In this document: one piece after another, positions 54,938 to 63,900 of the stretch | How positions within the stretch are numbered: position 1 is the first letter of the stretch | Layout of the letters: each line of letters opens with the position of its first letter | DNA from: Pseudomonas fulva NBRC 16637 = DSM 17717 | GTDB lineage: Bacteria > Pseudomonadota > Gammaproteobacteria > Pseudomonadales > Pseudomonadaceae | Length of the DNA: 64,000 nucleotides | Direction: 5' to 3' | Assembly (NCBI RefSeq): GCF_000730565.1 | Contig: NZ_BBIQ01000007.1 | Coordinates: 1 to 64,000, forward strand | Notes under the pieces: model-generated | The model's input: only the letters and a program-made list of their open reading frames with translations | What the model was told of the DNA's origin: nothing | The model's database searches: none | Made by a program: the position numbers and the translations under genes

Positions 54938-55222
54938 TCACTGCTCGCCGCTGCGCACGCGCTGTCTAGGTCGACACCCGCGAGGAAGGTGGCAAAGTGA
55001 TCGCGAAGCGCAGGTGCCCAGTTTGCCCTTCAGGGTTAGGCGGCCGAGGGTGACCACTTGGCCGCTCTCGGGATGTTCCAGGACGGTATCCTTGATGCCG
55101 AGCCGCCATAGCACCAGCATGAAGGAGCGCAAGTCGACGTGAGGCGACCCCTGCTCGACCTTGCGCAGCAGGTGCGGCGATACACCAATAGCGGCCTTGA
55201 TATCTGCCTGTCGGATACTGAG
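54938..55222 (-). pseudogene. XRE-family HTH regulator, N-terminally truncated
   Basis: Minus-strand frame: 'IRQADIKAAIGVSPHLLRKVEQGSPHVDLRSFMLVLWRLG' in parts, an XRE helix-turn-helix followed by 'GRLTLKGKLGT' and a tail to the stop at 54938. A TAG stands just before 'LLSIRQAD' and there is no start codon in this frame; the ATG at about 55235 is in another frame. About 20 N-terminal residues are missing. A frame change or deletion has broken it. Confidence 0.6.
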
Positions 55223-55224
55223 TA

Positions 55225-55241
55225 GCTAAATGCCATTTAGC
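55225..55241. promoter_or_regulatory. perfect palindrome GCTAAATG-C-CATTTAGC
   Basis: 8-bp arms around a single base, at the 5' end of the broken XRE gene and 74 bases before the lipoprotein gene. Its core matches the dyad upstream of the MFS-ArsB operon. An autoregulatory operator of the former XRE protein is the simplest reading. Confidence 0.5.
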
Positions 55242-55314
55242 ACATCTGCCCTAATCGATCCTGCATCCCGCCCACGCTATATTTCGGTTCTTTCATCGCT
55301 AAGGAACCATCCCC

Positions 55315-55611
55315 ATGACCCCCTTCAAGCTGATCGCCATTACCGGGGCTCTATTGGCCATGGCCGGCTGCCAGACGGTCAAGCCGTCTGATGACACCCT
55401 GAAGAAGCGTACCGAGTTCGTGCTCAACACCAAAGTGTCGAAAGTGGAAGATGTGCGCAGCGACAGCACCATCACCTACTACACCGCCACGACTGGCAAA
55501 GGGCGGTTCGAATGCCAGATGCCCAGCGGTGCACTTGTCGCTGCGGCGGGCATGGGCATTTATCAACCCACCCCCAGCTGCGTGAAAGAAGGCCAGACCG
55601 GCCGCCTGTGA
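55315..55611 (+). CDS. small lipoprotein
   Basis: 98 residues, ATG with AAGGA 9 bases upstream. Signal sequence with lipobox MAGC (about residues 16-19). The mature part (about 80 residues) has two further Cys (in 'FECQMP' and 'PSCVKEG') that may form a disulfide. No family recognised; an envelope role is inferred from the lipobox alone. Confidence 0.8.
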   Translation: MTPFKLIAITGALLAMAGCQTVKPSDDTLKKRTEFVLNTKVSKVEDVRSDSTITYYTATTGKGRFECQMPSGALVAAAGMGIYQPTPSCVKEGQTGRL

Positions 55612-55629
55612 CCAGGGCTGCGGCCGCTT

Positions 55630-57252
55630 TCAACAGGGAGGCAAGGTGGGCTCACCACAGAGCGTGCGCAGCATGGCTCGCAATTCGGCCGGGCGCACAG
55701 GCTTGGACAGCACTGCGATATCGCGACCCTGTACCGCGTCCTGTATTCGGTCCGGATCATGCCCCGTCATGATCAAGGCTGGTACAGCCCAGCCCCGCTC
55801 GCTGCGCAGCCGCTCGATGCAATCGACTCCGGTGGCGTCCTGGCCAAGGTCATAGTCGGCAACGATGACGTCACAGTCCTCATTCGAAGCGGCAGCAGAA
55901 CTGTGCCCATCCACTTCGCACCCCCAACGCTGCAACAGGGCCGACGTTGCCCTGAGCACGTTACGGTCGTCTTCTATCAGGCAGACTCGCAGGCCGCTGA
56001 GCAAACCTGCAGCGGCAAGCTCGTGCTCAGGCGCTGGCAGTGTAGGTTGAGGCGTTATCTGCGCGAACCCCTTCAGGCTCACGGTAGTGCCGTGGCCGGG
56101 TCGAGATTGCAGGTGCACCTGCACGTCCATCAGCCGTGCAAGCCGACGAACGATCGACAGGCCCAATCCGACGCCCTCGACGTCCTTGTCGCGCACTTGC
56201 CTGACCCGGTAGAACTCCTCGAACACCAGCGTCTGGTGTGCAGGTTCGATGCCTCGCCCCTGATCACAGACCATGATGGCAAGACCTCCCTGGCAGCGTC
56301 GGACACCCATCAACAGTGGCCGTCCCGGTGCGTACTTGAGGCTGTTGGAAAGGACGTTCTGGACCATAGTCGTCAATATGCCGCGGTCTGCACGCGTCCA
56401 GTAGGCACAAGGCCGCACCCGTATCTCCACCCCCGCCCAGCGAGCAGCCTCGGCGTGCTCACGCGCAAGGGTCTCGAGAAAATCGCCCAGGGCAAAGGGC
56501 TCATGGCGCGGCTGCACACGCCCGTTGTCCAAGGTGTACAGGTCCAGAATCGAACGAAACAGCTGGGACACATTCAGCAGCGATCGATCAATGCTGTCCA
56601 CCAGCCTGCGTTCCTCCTCGCCCAGCCGCGCCTCGCGCAGGCAAGCGGTGAACAGACTGATGGAGTGAATGGGTTGGCGCAGGTCGTGACTCGCCTGGGC
56701 CAGAAAGCGGGACTTCTCGAGATTGGCTGCAGCGGCCTGCTCCGAAGCTCGGCGCGTGCGTTCGAGCAGCAAGTGCGCATAGACGGGGATCACGGTGCTG
56801 GTGGTCAGCAACATCAGCACCAGAAAAGGGTTGGCCTGCCAGTAAGGCGTCAGTTGGTACACCGCAACCAAGGCGATCAGCGCCAGCCCGGTCGCGATGG
56901 CCAGGTACCGGGAGCCGAAACGCATGCCGTTGCCCAGGTTGACCCACACCATCACGGCATACAGGGGCAGCGCCGCCTCACCGCCGACTACCAGGCCGAA
57001 GCAGGTGCCTGTGTAGTCGTGCACCATGCCCAGCACCCGGCGCCACGGATAGTGCCCCGGCCAGCGTGCGATGGCCTGGCGCAGAAGCACCGATACCAGG
57101 AGAAAGACGACAATGTAGACGACCACCGGCACGTAGAGCGCAGCAGAACGGTCCAGCAGAAAGACCAGCATCGCCACATAGGCGAAGGCGCAACTGCCAA
57201 CGACCAGACGCAAGTTCGCTTGATCGAGCTCGTTGTTTTTATCCAGGGCCAT
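55630..57252 (-). CDS. hybrid sensor histidine kinase with C-terminal receiver
   Basis: 540 residues from MALDKNNELDQANL (ATG at 57252, AAGGA 8 bases upstream). Five or six membrane helices (about 15-165) form an integral sensor with no large periplasmic loop. A HisKA domain follows with SHDLRQP (His about 185), a HATPase domain with 'DQGRGIEP' and 'GVGLGLSIV', and a receiver with 'VIVADYDLG' (Asp about 463). The HDLRQP type is shared with kinases that signal to LuxR-type regulators; the divergent response regulator 115 bases away is the likely partner. Confidence 0.9.
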   Translation of the reverse strand: MALDKNNELDQANLRLVVGSCAFAYVAMLVFLLDRSAALYVPVVVYIVVFLLVSVLLRQAIARWPGHYPWRRVLGMVHDYTGTCFGLVVGGEAALPLYAVMVWVNLGNGMRFGSRYLAIATGLALIALVAVYQLTPYWQANPFLVLMLLTTSTVIPVYAHLLLERTRRASEQAAAANLEKSRFLAQASHDLRQPIHSISLFTACLREARLGEEERRLVDSIDRSLLNVSQLFRSILDLYTLDNGRVQPRHEPFALGDFLETLAREHAEAARWAGVEIRVRPCAYWTRADRGILTTMVQNVLSNSLKYAPGRPLLMGVRRCQGGLAIMVCDQGRGIEPAHQTLVFEEFYRVRQVRDKDVEGVGLGLSIVRRLARLMDVQVHLQSRPGHGTTVSLKGFAQITPQPTLPAPEHELAAAGLLSGLRVCLIEDDRNVLRATSALLQRWGCEVDGHSSAAASNEDCDVIVADYDLGQDATGVDCIERLRSERGWAVPALIMTGHDPDRIQDAVQGRDIAVLSKPVRPAELRAMLRTLCGEPTLPPC

Positions 57253-57367
57253 GGCCGGAATCCTTTTCATCAGGCGGCTTTGCTCCCGTGACGGGGCGGC
57301 ACGCACTTGCCAGGGCTGCTACGTTAACATGGTCCGATCGACCTGCGGCCAAAGGGAGTTGCCAAGC

Positions 57368-57982
57368 GTGACCAGTCGAATAATCGTGGCGGACGACCAT
57401 CCGCTTTTCAGGGAAGCCATGGTGCGTACCGTCTACCGTGTGCTGCCAAGCGCCCATGTAGCTGAGGCCGGCAGCCTGGATGAGGTACTGCAGCTTGCCA
57501 GCGTCGGCGAGGCCCTCGACACCTTGATCCTTGACCTGCGTTTTCCGGGCCTGGATTCCGTCAGCCGCCTAGCCCAGCTCAAACGCCAACTGCCGCGCAC
57601 GACCTTGATCGTCGTCTCGATGGTGGATGATCCGGTCATCATCGACCAAGTCATGGCTTGCGGCGTTGATGGTTTCATCGGCAAAAGCCTGAGCGCCGAG
57701 CAAATGGGCGCTGCGATCCTTGCCGTTCGAGCCGGAGAAGTGTTGGTGCGCTTCGCGCCCTCAGGGCTGCTGCCGGTCGCCAATGCCGACTCGGGTACCG
57801 AGCACCTGACTCAACGCCAACAAGACGTGCTGCGCTTGATCGCTCAGGGCAAGACCAACAAGGAGATAGCCAAGGCCTTGGATATCTCGCCCTTCACGGT
57901 GCGCATCCACGTTTCGTCACTGCTCAAGGCACTTAATGTCAGCTCGCGTACCGCTGCTGCCGTCAAGTACTCGGCCGGGTAG
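57368..57982 (+). CDS. LuxR/NarL-family response regulator
   Basis: 204 residues from a GTG at 57368 (VTSRIIVADDHPLFREAM), AAGGGAG about 10 bases upstream. The receiver (1-120) has the acidic pair DD, the phospho-acceptor 'LILDLRFPG' and a Lys in 'IGKS'. A LuxR helix-turn-helix closes the protein ('LTQRQQDVLRLIAQGKTNKEIAKALDISPFTVRIHV' in parts). Divergent from the hybrid kinase. A strong terminator follows at 58088. Confidence 0.9.
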   Translation: MTSRIIVADDHPLFREAMVRTVYRVLPSAHVAEAGSLDEVLQLASVGEALDTLILDLRFPGLDSVSRLAQLKRQLPRTTLIVVSMVDDPVIIDQVMACGVDGFIGKSLSAEQMGAAILAVRAGEVLVRFAPSGLLPVANADSGTEHLTQRQQDVLRLIAQGKTNKEIAKALDISPFTVRIHVSSLLKALNVSSRTAAAVKYSAG

Positions 57983-58087
57983 CACCGTTGGTCAGACCTG
58001 CGCCTGCCTAGACGGACTTCTACGCGTGCGGTGGTGCTCTGAACAAGTGAGAGGCCTGGCAATGGCTGGGCCCCTCACTCCTGTGTT

Positions 58088-58115
58088 GGCCCGCCGTCAG
58101 GGCGGGCCTTTTTTT
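58088..58115 (+). terminator. rho-independent terminator
   Basis: GGCCCGCC, 5-base loop, GGCGGGCC, then seven T. It ends transcription of the response regulator about 105 bases downstream of its stop codon. Confidence 0.9.
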
Positions 58116-58137
58116 AAAACCAGCGGAGGCGCGCGCA

Positions 58138-58308
58138 ATGATGCAGAAACTGATGATGGGGGGCGGCAATGTCCAGGACGACTGGCCCGAGCTTGAGCAA
58201 GAGCAGCGCAATGATAAAGTCGATGACCCGGACACTGATCCCGGTCTGACCGATGAAGACCAGGATCGGCCAGGCGTGCCTGCCAGCGATCCCGAGGCGG
58301 GTGCGTGA
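58138..58308 (+). CDS. small acidic protein, 56 residues
   Basis: ATG at 58138 with AGCGGAGG 9 bases upstream, a strong ribosome-binding site. The protein opens MMQKLMMGGG and then is Asp/Glu/Pro-rich ('DDPDTDPGLTDEDQDRPG'), with Asp-Pro pairs and one Trp. It is probably disordered. It follows a strong terminator, so it needs its own promoter. Similar short acidic proteins occur in Pseudomonas beside stress genes, but I cannot name a family. Confidence 0.65.
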   Translation: MMQKLMMGGGNVQDDWPELEQEQRNDKVDDPDTDPGLTDEDQDRPGVPASDPEAGA

Positions 58309-58333
58309 TCGGTTGATGATGCAGGCTGCGCAA

Positions 58334-58603
58334 TCAGGCGGTGGTGGCAGGGTCTTCCAGGGACTGCCCAGGCTTGCTGCCTGATAGGCGCCAGGTCACG
58401 TCCGTGACGCCGTAGCGTTCGGCCATGGGCCGGCTGACCTTGCGGATTTTCTCGCGCCCGAATTTCGGAATGATGCCAATGCCTGCATCGCAGCTCGCCC
58501 AGTGCCAGGCTTCGGCGTTATCCAGGCGTTCAAGACGAATGATGAAGGTGCGGGGCTCGCCATGGAGCCGATAATCGATGATGTACAACTGGGGACTAGG
58601 CAT
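58334..58603 (-). CDS. DUF6555-like small protein
   Basis: 89 residues from MPSPQLYIIDYRLHGEPRTF (ATG at 58603; AGGAGG 9 bases upstream). The pattern 'Y.LHGEPR.FIIR', 'NAEAWHWASCDAGIG' and 'VSRPMAERYGVTDVTWR' matches a Pseudomonas-specific small-protein family I know as DUF6555. Cytoplasmic; function unknown. Confidence 0.75.
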   Translation of the reverse strand: MPSPQLYIIDYRLHGEPRTFIIRLERLDNAEAWHWASCDAGIGIIPKFGREKIRKVSRPMAERYGVTDVTWRLSGSKPGQSLEDPATTA

Positions 58604-58734
58604 CGCTGCACCCTCCTCTTTTGCGTGGATGACCCTGCGATGGAGTGCAGCTCGGCGATAAAGATTCAATCGAATATGCGTCATTGCTCCCAAGGGGTGC
58701 CTGGCACAGCCTTTGGCAGGCACCCAGGATGAGT

Positions 58735-58962
58735 TCAGCCACGCGCTTCGTTCGTTGCACTACGCCCGCCGCCGTGGCTGTTCTGACCACCCTTACGGCC
58801 AGCCTGCGAAGCGCGCTCACGGTCATTGGCGAAGTTTCCACCTGAAACCTGACCCCCTTTCTGCCCAGCACGGGAGGCCTTTTCGCGGTCATTGGCGAAA
58901 TTGCCCGGGTTGGTTTCCTTGGTGCCGCCACGTTGACCGGTCGATTTTTGATCACGAGCCAT
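58735..58962 (-). CDS. KGG-repeat stress-induced protein
   Basis: 75 residues from MARDQKSTGQRGGTKETNPG (ATG at 58962; AAGGAG 8 bases upstream). It carries two copies of the 'NFANDRE(K/R)AS.AG.KGGQ' repeat, the KGG (con-10/GsiB-like) motif of hydrophilic desiccation and general-stress proteins. Disordered, cytoplasmic. Probably under RpoS-type control by analogy, not shown by sequence. Confidence 0.9.
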   Translation of the reverse strand: MARDQKSTGQRGGTKETNPGNFANDREKASRAGQKGGQVSGGNFANDRERASQAGRKGGQNSHGGGRSATNEARG

Positions 58963-59227
58963 ATCGTTTCTCCTTGCGGTTCTGGAAGTGCGCATGGCAC
59001 GAGGCCGCGCCCTTCATCAGAACCCGTGCGATGACAGGCTACTCAGTCCCAAGGCATGGATTGCAGATCGGTGGCGCGAATTGATTCTCTGGCCGAACAC
59101 TTGCGGGCCAGCCATTAGCGCCTCGTAAAGGCGCTCGCGAATATCCTCGCGCGTTGCCTATAATGTCGCTCCTCCTGCCCCGCGACATGTCGATGGGCTG
59201 TCCGTCAGGTCTGTACAGGGCACCGCC

Positions 59228-62200
59228 ATGAAGTCGACCGTTAACCAGCCCGCCGCGCCCCATCCTTCGAACCTGAGTCCTAGTCATCTCAATTTCCCGG
59301 TGGTGGGTATTGGTGCTTCTGCAGGGGGGATCGAAGCCATCTGTACCCTGTTCAGGCAGATGCCTGCCGACTCTGGCATGGCATTCGTCATCGTGCTGCA
59401 CTTGTCTCCAGACCATCAGAGTGTCGCTGATCGAATCATTCAGGAGACCACCGGCATGCCGGTGAGCCAGGTAACGGCGCCGGTACCGATTGAACGCAAC
59501 CATGTATACGTGATCTCCCCTGCCAATCGGCTGTCGACCAATGACGGCTATCTGCGTGTGGCACCCGCCAACAGGCGACGCGGTGACCATGTGGCGATCG
59601 ACCTGTTTTTCCGTGACTTGGCCGACGTACACAAGGACCATGCCTTTTGCGTGGTACTGTCCGGCACCGGCGCAGACGGCGCCGTAGGGTTGGCGCGCGT
59701 CAAGGAGCAAGGCGGCGTCACTTTGGTGCAAAGCCCGGATGATGCCCAGTATGACAGCATGCCCAGGGCGGCCATCGAAACCGGGCTGGTCGACGTCGTG
59801 CTCCCGGCGGCAGAGCTTGCCCAAAAGCTGATGGAGCTGTGGCATAACGCACGGCAGGTCAACCTCCCACGCATCGAGGATGACAGCCTGCCGCCTGCGC
59901 TGGGTACCCGGGCGGGCGACCCGGAGTCATGCGAACCTTTGCTGGAAGAGATCCTGCTGCAACTGCGTAGTGCTACCGGGCATGACTTCCAGCACTACAA
60001 GCGCGCCACCGTGCTACGACGGATTGAGCGGCGCCTGCATGTCACGGGGCAGGCCGACCTGCGGGCTTACCTGCACTACCTCGAAAACCACAAGGAGGAA
60101 TCCGCCGACTTACTAGCGGACATGCTCATAGGCGTCACCAATTTTTTCCGCGACCGTGAAGCGTTCGAAGCCTTGGAACGAATTGTCATGCCCCAACTGG
60201 TGGGCGAGCCGGACTCGGCTGACAACCCGGCAGAGATTCGCATCTGGTCCGCCGGCTGCTCGACAGGAGAGGAGTCCTACAGCCTGGCCATGCTGACATG
60301 CGAGCAGTTGGCTGTGGACCAACGTGCCAATAACGTACAGGTGTTCGCCACCGATCTTGACGAGCGCGCCATTGGCCATGCCCGCACGGGTTTGTATCCA
60401 GAGTCCATCATCACCGACGTGCCGCCATCGCGGCTGCGCCAGTTCTTCGTCAAGGAAGACCAGCATTATCGGGTACGCAAGGAAATACGCGAGAAAGTGC
60501 TTTTCGCGCGGCATAACCTGCTATCCGATCCGCCCTTCTCGCAATTGGGCTTGATCGTCTGTCGCAATCTGCTGATTTACCTGGACCGCGAAATCCAGCG
60601 TGACATCCTGCGCATGTTCCATTTCGCCCTGCGCCCGGGTGGGTACCTGTTCCTGGGCTCGTCTGAATCGGCAGAGCTGGCTGGCGAGCTGTTTGCAGTG
60701 GTGGACAAGCGTAATCGCATCTACCGGGCGCGCGAGGTCGCCGGTGCCGGCACGCGTCCGGGGCGTCAGCTGCAAGGGGGTGATCTAGGCGCTCTGAAGC
60801 AGCCGGCCACCGCCAAAAGCAGAGCCCAGCGCAAGCCCTCCTATGCAGAGGTGCACCACCGCGCACTGGCGCGCCGAACCCCGCCGAGCCTGATCATCGA
60901 CGGTGAGGGTACCATCCTTCATCTGAGTGAAGGGGTCGGGCGCTTCATGCAACTGGGCAGCGGTGAATTGAGCCGTAACTTGCTCAACCTGGTACTGCCC
61001 AGCCTGCGACTGGCGCTTCGCAGCACCCTGTTCCAGGCGCGCCAGGGCACCCATGCGGTCACCTCTCGCCCTGTGGACCTGGGCGAGGATGACCAGCGCT
61101 GCCAGGTAGAGATTACGGTGCAACCGCATAAGGATGAGCAGACAGCCGGCGAATACCTGCTGGTAGTGTTCGAAGAGCGCGCGCCCGATCCGTCATTGCC
61201 CTTGGTCGGTGCCATTCGCCAGACCGACAGCATGGTGCTGAACAACCTGGAGCGAGAGTTGCAGCGCACGCGCTTGCAATTGCAGGAGACCATCGAGCAG
61301 TCGGAGATCTCCAGTGAAGAGCTCACCGCCTCCAATGAAGAGATGCAGACCATCAACGAAGAGCTTCGCTCGGCCAGCGAAGAACTTGAAACCAGCAAGG
61401 AAGAGCTGCAGTCGATCAACGAAGAACTGTTGACCGTCAACTACGAGCTCAAGAACAAGGTCGAGGAGACCGACAAGGTCAATGACTACCTGCGCAACTT
61501 GATTGCCAGCACTGACATCGCCGCCGTGTTCGTCGACCGCAACCTGCACATTCGCTGGTTCACCCCGCGTGCGACCGACCTGTTCAACATGCTGCCGGTG
61601 GACACAGGCCGCTCTCTGCTCGACATCACTCATCGCTTGGATTACCCCGCTCTGGCAGATGATGCGCGTGCCGTGGTCAATGGCGAGCACATCATCGAGC
61701 GCGAAATCGGAGGCCAGGCCTACCACTGGTATCTGGCCAGGTTGCTGCCCTATCGCTCAAGCGAACAGAAGATCGACGGGGCCGTGCTTACCTTTATCGA
61801 CATCAGCAAGAGCCGCGCGGCCGAGGAGCGTCTGCGACTTGGCGAGGAACGCATGCGAGTAGTCGCTGAAAGTACCCACGAATTCGCCATCATCCTGTTG
61901 GATGAGCAGGGCTTGATCACTGATTGGAACACAGGCGCCACATTGATCTTCGGCCATGAAAAGGCCGATGTGGTGGGCCGGCATTACCAGCTCATCTTTA
62001 CCGAGGAAGATCGCCAGCACGGCATTCCCGAGCAGGAGTTGCAAAGGGCGCGCACCAACGGCCGTAGCCAGGATGAGCGCTGGCACATGCGCAATGACGA
62101 TAGCCGCTTCTATGCCAGCGGTGAGATCTCGCGCTTGAAAGGCAATTCATTGCGTGGTTTCGTGAAGATCGCTCGTGACTTGACCGGGCACAAGCGCCTG

Positions 62201-63367
62201 CACGATGAACAGAGCAAGCAATTGGCCGAGTCGCAAAGCAGCAGCCACATGAAGGATGAGTTTTTTGCCATCATGTCCCACGAGCTCAAACACCCGCTCA
62301 ACCTGATCCAGCTCAACGCCGAGATCCTGCGTCGCCTGCCTTCGATCGCCCACATCGCCGCTGCGAGCAAGGCGGTAGCCACCATCCGCGAGGCGGTCGC
62401 CAGCCAGGCGCGCATCATCGACGATCTCCTGGACGTGGCCCGTATCCGTACCGGCAAGCTCAAGCTCAAGACCGAAGCAGTAGACGTGGCTGCCATCGTC
62501 GAGGGTATCCATGGGGTTGTCGTCAGCGAGCAGCCTGACTCGGCAGTGGTGCTGGAGCTGCCTGCTGACCGTCTACCGCTGTTCATCGACGGGGATAGCA
62601 CACGCTTGGAGCAAGTGATCTGGAACCTGCTCAACAACGCCCTGAAGTTCAGCCCGCCCGGTAGCGCCATTCGGTTGTCGCTCAGCCACGATGACACGCA
62701 GGTGTCGCTCAGCGTGATAGACCAGGGCATCGGCCTCACGGCAGACAGCCTGGAGCACATTTTCGATCTGTTCAGCCAGGCAGCGTCGCCGCTCGGGCAC
62801 GCGGCTCGAGAGGGTCTGGGAATAGGGTTGTCGCTGGTCCGTCAGTTAGTGGAGGCCCATGGCGGAAGCGTAAGCGCGTACTCCGCAGGCCTCGGTCAAG
62901 GCTGTACGTTCACCGTCACTCTGCCCTTGTCCCAGAGTGGTAGAGGTGAGCAGCTTGCCTGCCAGCAACCTGAACGCATGGGTCGCCTTGATGGCTTGCA
63001 CGTGCTGCTGGTGGACGACTCGCCCGAAGTGCTCGACGTCATGCAACAGCTTCTGGAAATGGAATGTGCGCAGGTAAGCGCGTTCGCTGACCCGCGCCAG
63101 GCGCTCGAGGTCGCCAGGGACACGAAGTACGACGTCATTCTGTCGGACATCGGCATGCCAGTCATGGACGGCCATGCACTGATAAAGGCCCTGCGAAACA
63201 TGAAGCACCTGCAGCACACGCCGGCCATCGCCCTGACTGGCTATGGGGCGAGCGCCGATCAGCACCGGTCGAAGCAATCAGGCTTTGATCGCCACCTGAA
63301 CAAGCCCGTCGGCTATGACGAATTGGTAGAGGCCATCGAAAGCCTGCACGATTCGGTTCTATACTGA
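59228..63367 (+). CDS. CheB-CheR-PAS-histidine kinase-receiver fusion
   Basis: A 1379-residue cytoplasmic signalling protein, ATG at 59228 with AGGG 8 bases upstream. In order: CheB methylesterase (about 24-205; Ser in GIGASAGG, His in LHLSPDH, Asp in SGTGADG), CheR methyltransferase (about 235-500; 'SAGCSTGEESYSLAM'), a linker, a long coiled coil (about 670-755, repeated 'SxEELxxSNEE' heptads), two PAS domains (about 756-870 and 875-990), HisKA with HELKHP (His about 1017), HATPase (about 1115-1235, 'GLGIGLSLV') and a receiver with 'VILSDIGMPVMDG' (Asp about 1304). No membrane segment. No chemotaxis operon is nearby, so it acts apart from the flagellar pathway; the domain set is that of a family found in many proteobacteria. 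Confidence 0.95.
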   Translation: MKSTVNQPAAPHPSNLSPSHLNFPVVGIGASAGGIEAICTLFRQMPADSGMAFVIVLHLSPDHQSVADRIIQETTGMPVSQVTAPVPIERNHVYVISPANRLSTNDGYLRVAPANRRRGDHVAIDLFFRDLADVHKDHAFCVVLSGTGADGAVGLARVKEQGGVTLVQSPDDAQYDSMPRAAIETGLVDVVLPAAELAQKLMELWHNARQVNLPRIEDDSLPPALGTRAGDPESCEPLLEEILLQLRSATGHDFQHYKRATVLRRIERRLHVTGQADLRAYLHYLENHKEESADLLADMLIGVTNFFRDREAFEALERIVMPQLVGEPDSADNPAEIRIWSAGCSTGEESYSLAMLTCEQLAVDQRANNVQVFATDLDERAIGHARTGLYPESIITDVPPSRLRQFFVKEDQHYRVRKEIREKVLFARHNLLSDPPFSQLGLIVCRNLLIYLDREIQRDILRMFHFALRPGGYLFLGSSESAELAGELFAVVDKRNRIYRAREVAGAGTRPGRQLQGGDLGALKQPATAKSRAQRKPSYAEVHHRALARRTPPSLIIDGEGTILHLSEGVGRFMQLGSGELSRNLLNLVLPSLRLALRSTLFQARQGTHAVTSRPVDLGEDDQRCQVEITVQPHKDEQTAGEYLLVVFEERAPDPSLPLVGAIRQTDSMVLNNLERELQRTRLQLQETIEQSEISSEELTASNEEMQTINEELRSASEELETSKEELQSINEELLTVNYELKNKVEETDKVNDYLRNLIASTDIAAVFVDRNLHIRWFTPRATDLFNMLPVDTGRSLLDITHRLDYPALADDARAVVNGEHIIEREIGGQAYHWYLARLLPYRSSEQKIDGAVLTFIDISKSRAAEERLRLGEERMRVVAESTHEFAIILLDEQGLITDWNTGATLIFGHEKADVVGRHYQLIFTEEDRQHGIPEQELQRARTNGRSQDERWHMRNDDSRFYASGEISRLKGNSLRGFVKIARDLTGHKRLHDEQSKQLAESQSSSHMKDEFFAIMSHELKHPLNLIQLNAEILRRLPSIAHIAAASKAVATIREAVASQARIIDDLLDVARIRTGKLKLKTEAVDVAAIVEGIHGVVVSEQPDSAVVLELPADRLPLFIDGDSTRLEQVIWNLLNNALKFSPPGSAIRLSLSHDDTQVSLSVIDQGIGLTADSLEHIFDLFSQAASPLGHAAREGLGIGLSLVRQLVEAHGGSVSAYSAGLGQGCTFTVTLPLSQSGRGEQLACQQPERMGRLDGLHVLLVDDSPEVLDVMQQLLEMECAQVSAFADPRQALEVARDTKYDVILSDIGMPVMDGHALIKALRNMKHLQHTPAIALTGYGASADQHRSKQSGFDRHLNKPVGYDELVEAIESLHDSVLY

Positions 63368-63457
63368 CCGTTCGTCGGTGAATTGTTACAGTTTTATGAC
63401 TTTTTTACGGTTCTCGGCGACTAATTCCTCATAGGAATGTGATTCGCCGGAGTACCC

Positions 63458-63856
63458 ATGAAATCTGCCAAGCCCCGCGCAACCATTATCTGTCGGCATG
63501 GCAAACACGCTCATAAATGGCTATGGGTTCGCAAGCAAAACGCCCCTTGGACGCTGCCAGGTGGCAAAGTTGAGCCTGGTGAGACGCCGCTTGAGGCGGC
63601 CCAGCGTGAATTGCTAGAGGAGACAGGTCTGCAGGCCCACAATTTCACGCTGCTGATGCGCCACGAGACGCCCCAGCGCATGCACTATGTCTTCGAGGCC
63701 GAGTTTGATGAAGCGCCCCAGCCTTGCGCCTTGCATGAGATCGCTGACTTTCAGTTCGCGCATTTCGAAAACGTCAGCACGCTCAAGCAAGACATCAGGA
63801 AGTTGATTCGCTCGTTGCTCGAGTGTGACGCGGCTACTGCGGCGTCTGTTCGCTGA
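63458..63856 (+). CDS. Nudix hydrolase
   Basis: 132 residues with a complete Nudix box: G-G-K-V-E-P-G-E-x(7)-R-E-L-L-E-E-T-G-L (about 37-57). Cleaves nucleoside diphosphate derivatives; substrate not readable. GGAG lies 6 bases before the ATG. It stands about 90 bases after the CheB-CheR kinase on the same strand. Confidence 0.92.
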   Translation: MKSAKPRATIICRHGKHAHKWLWVRKQNAPWTLPGGKVEPGETPLEAAQRELLEETGLQAHNFTLLMRHETPQRMHYVFEAEFDEAPQPCALHEIADFQFAHFENVSTLKQDIRKLIRSLLECDAATAASVR

Positions 63857-63900
63857 CGCCCTCCTCGACTGGCTGCTATCTGGAGTACAGGCGTGCCGCT

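Noticed and set aside
55759..57291. 510-codon plus-strand open frame opposite the hybrid kinase
   Set aside because: Antisense shadow; the kinase motifs on the minus strand are decisive.
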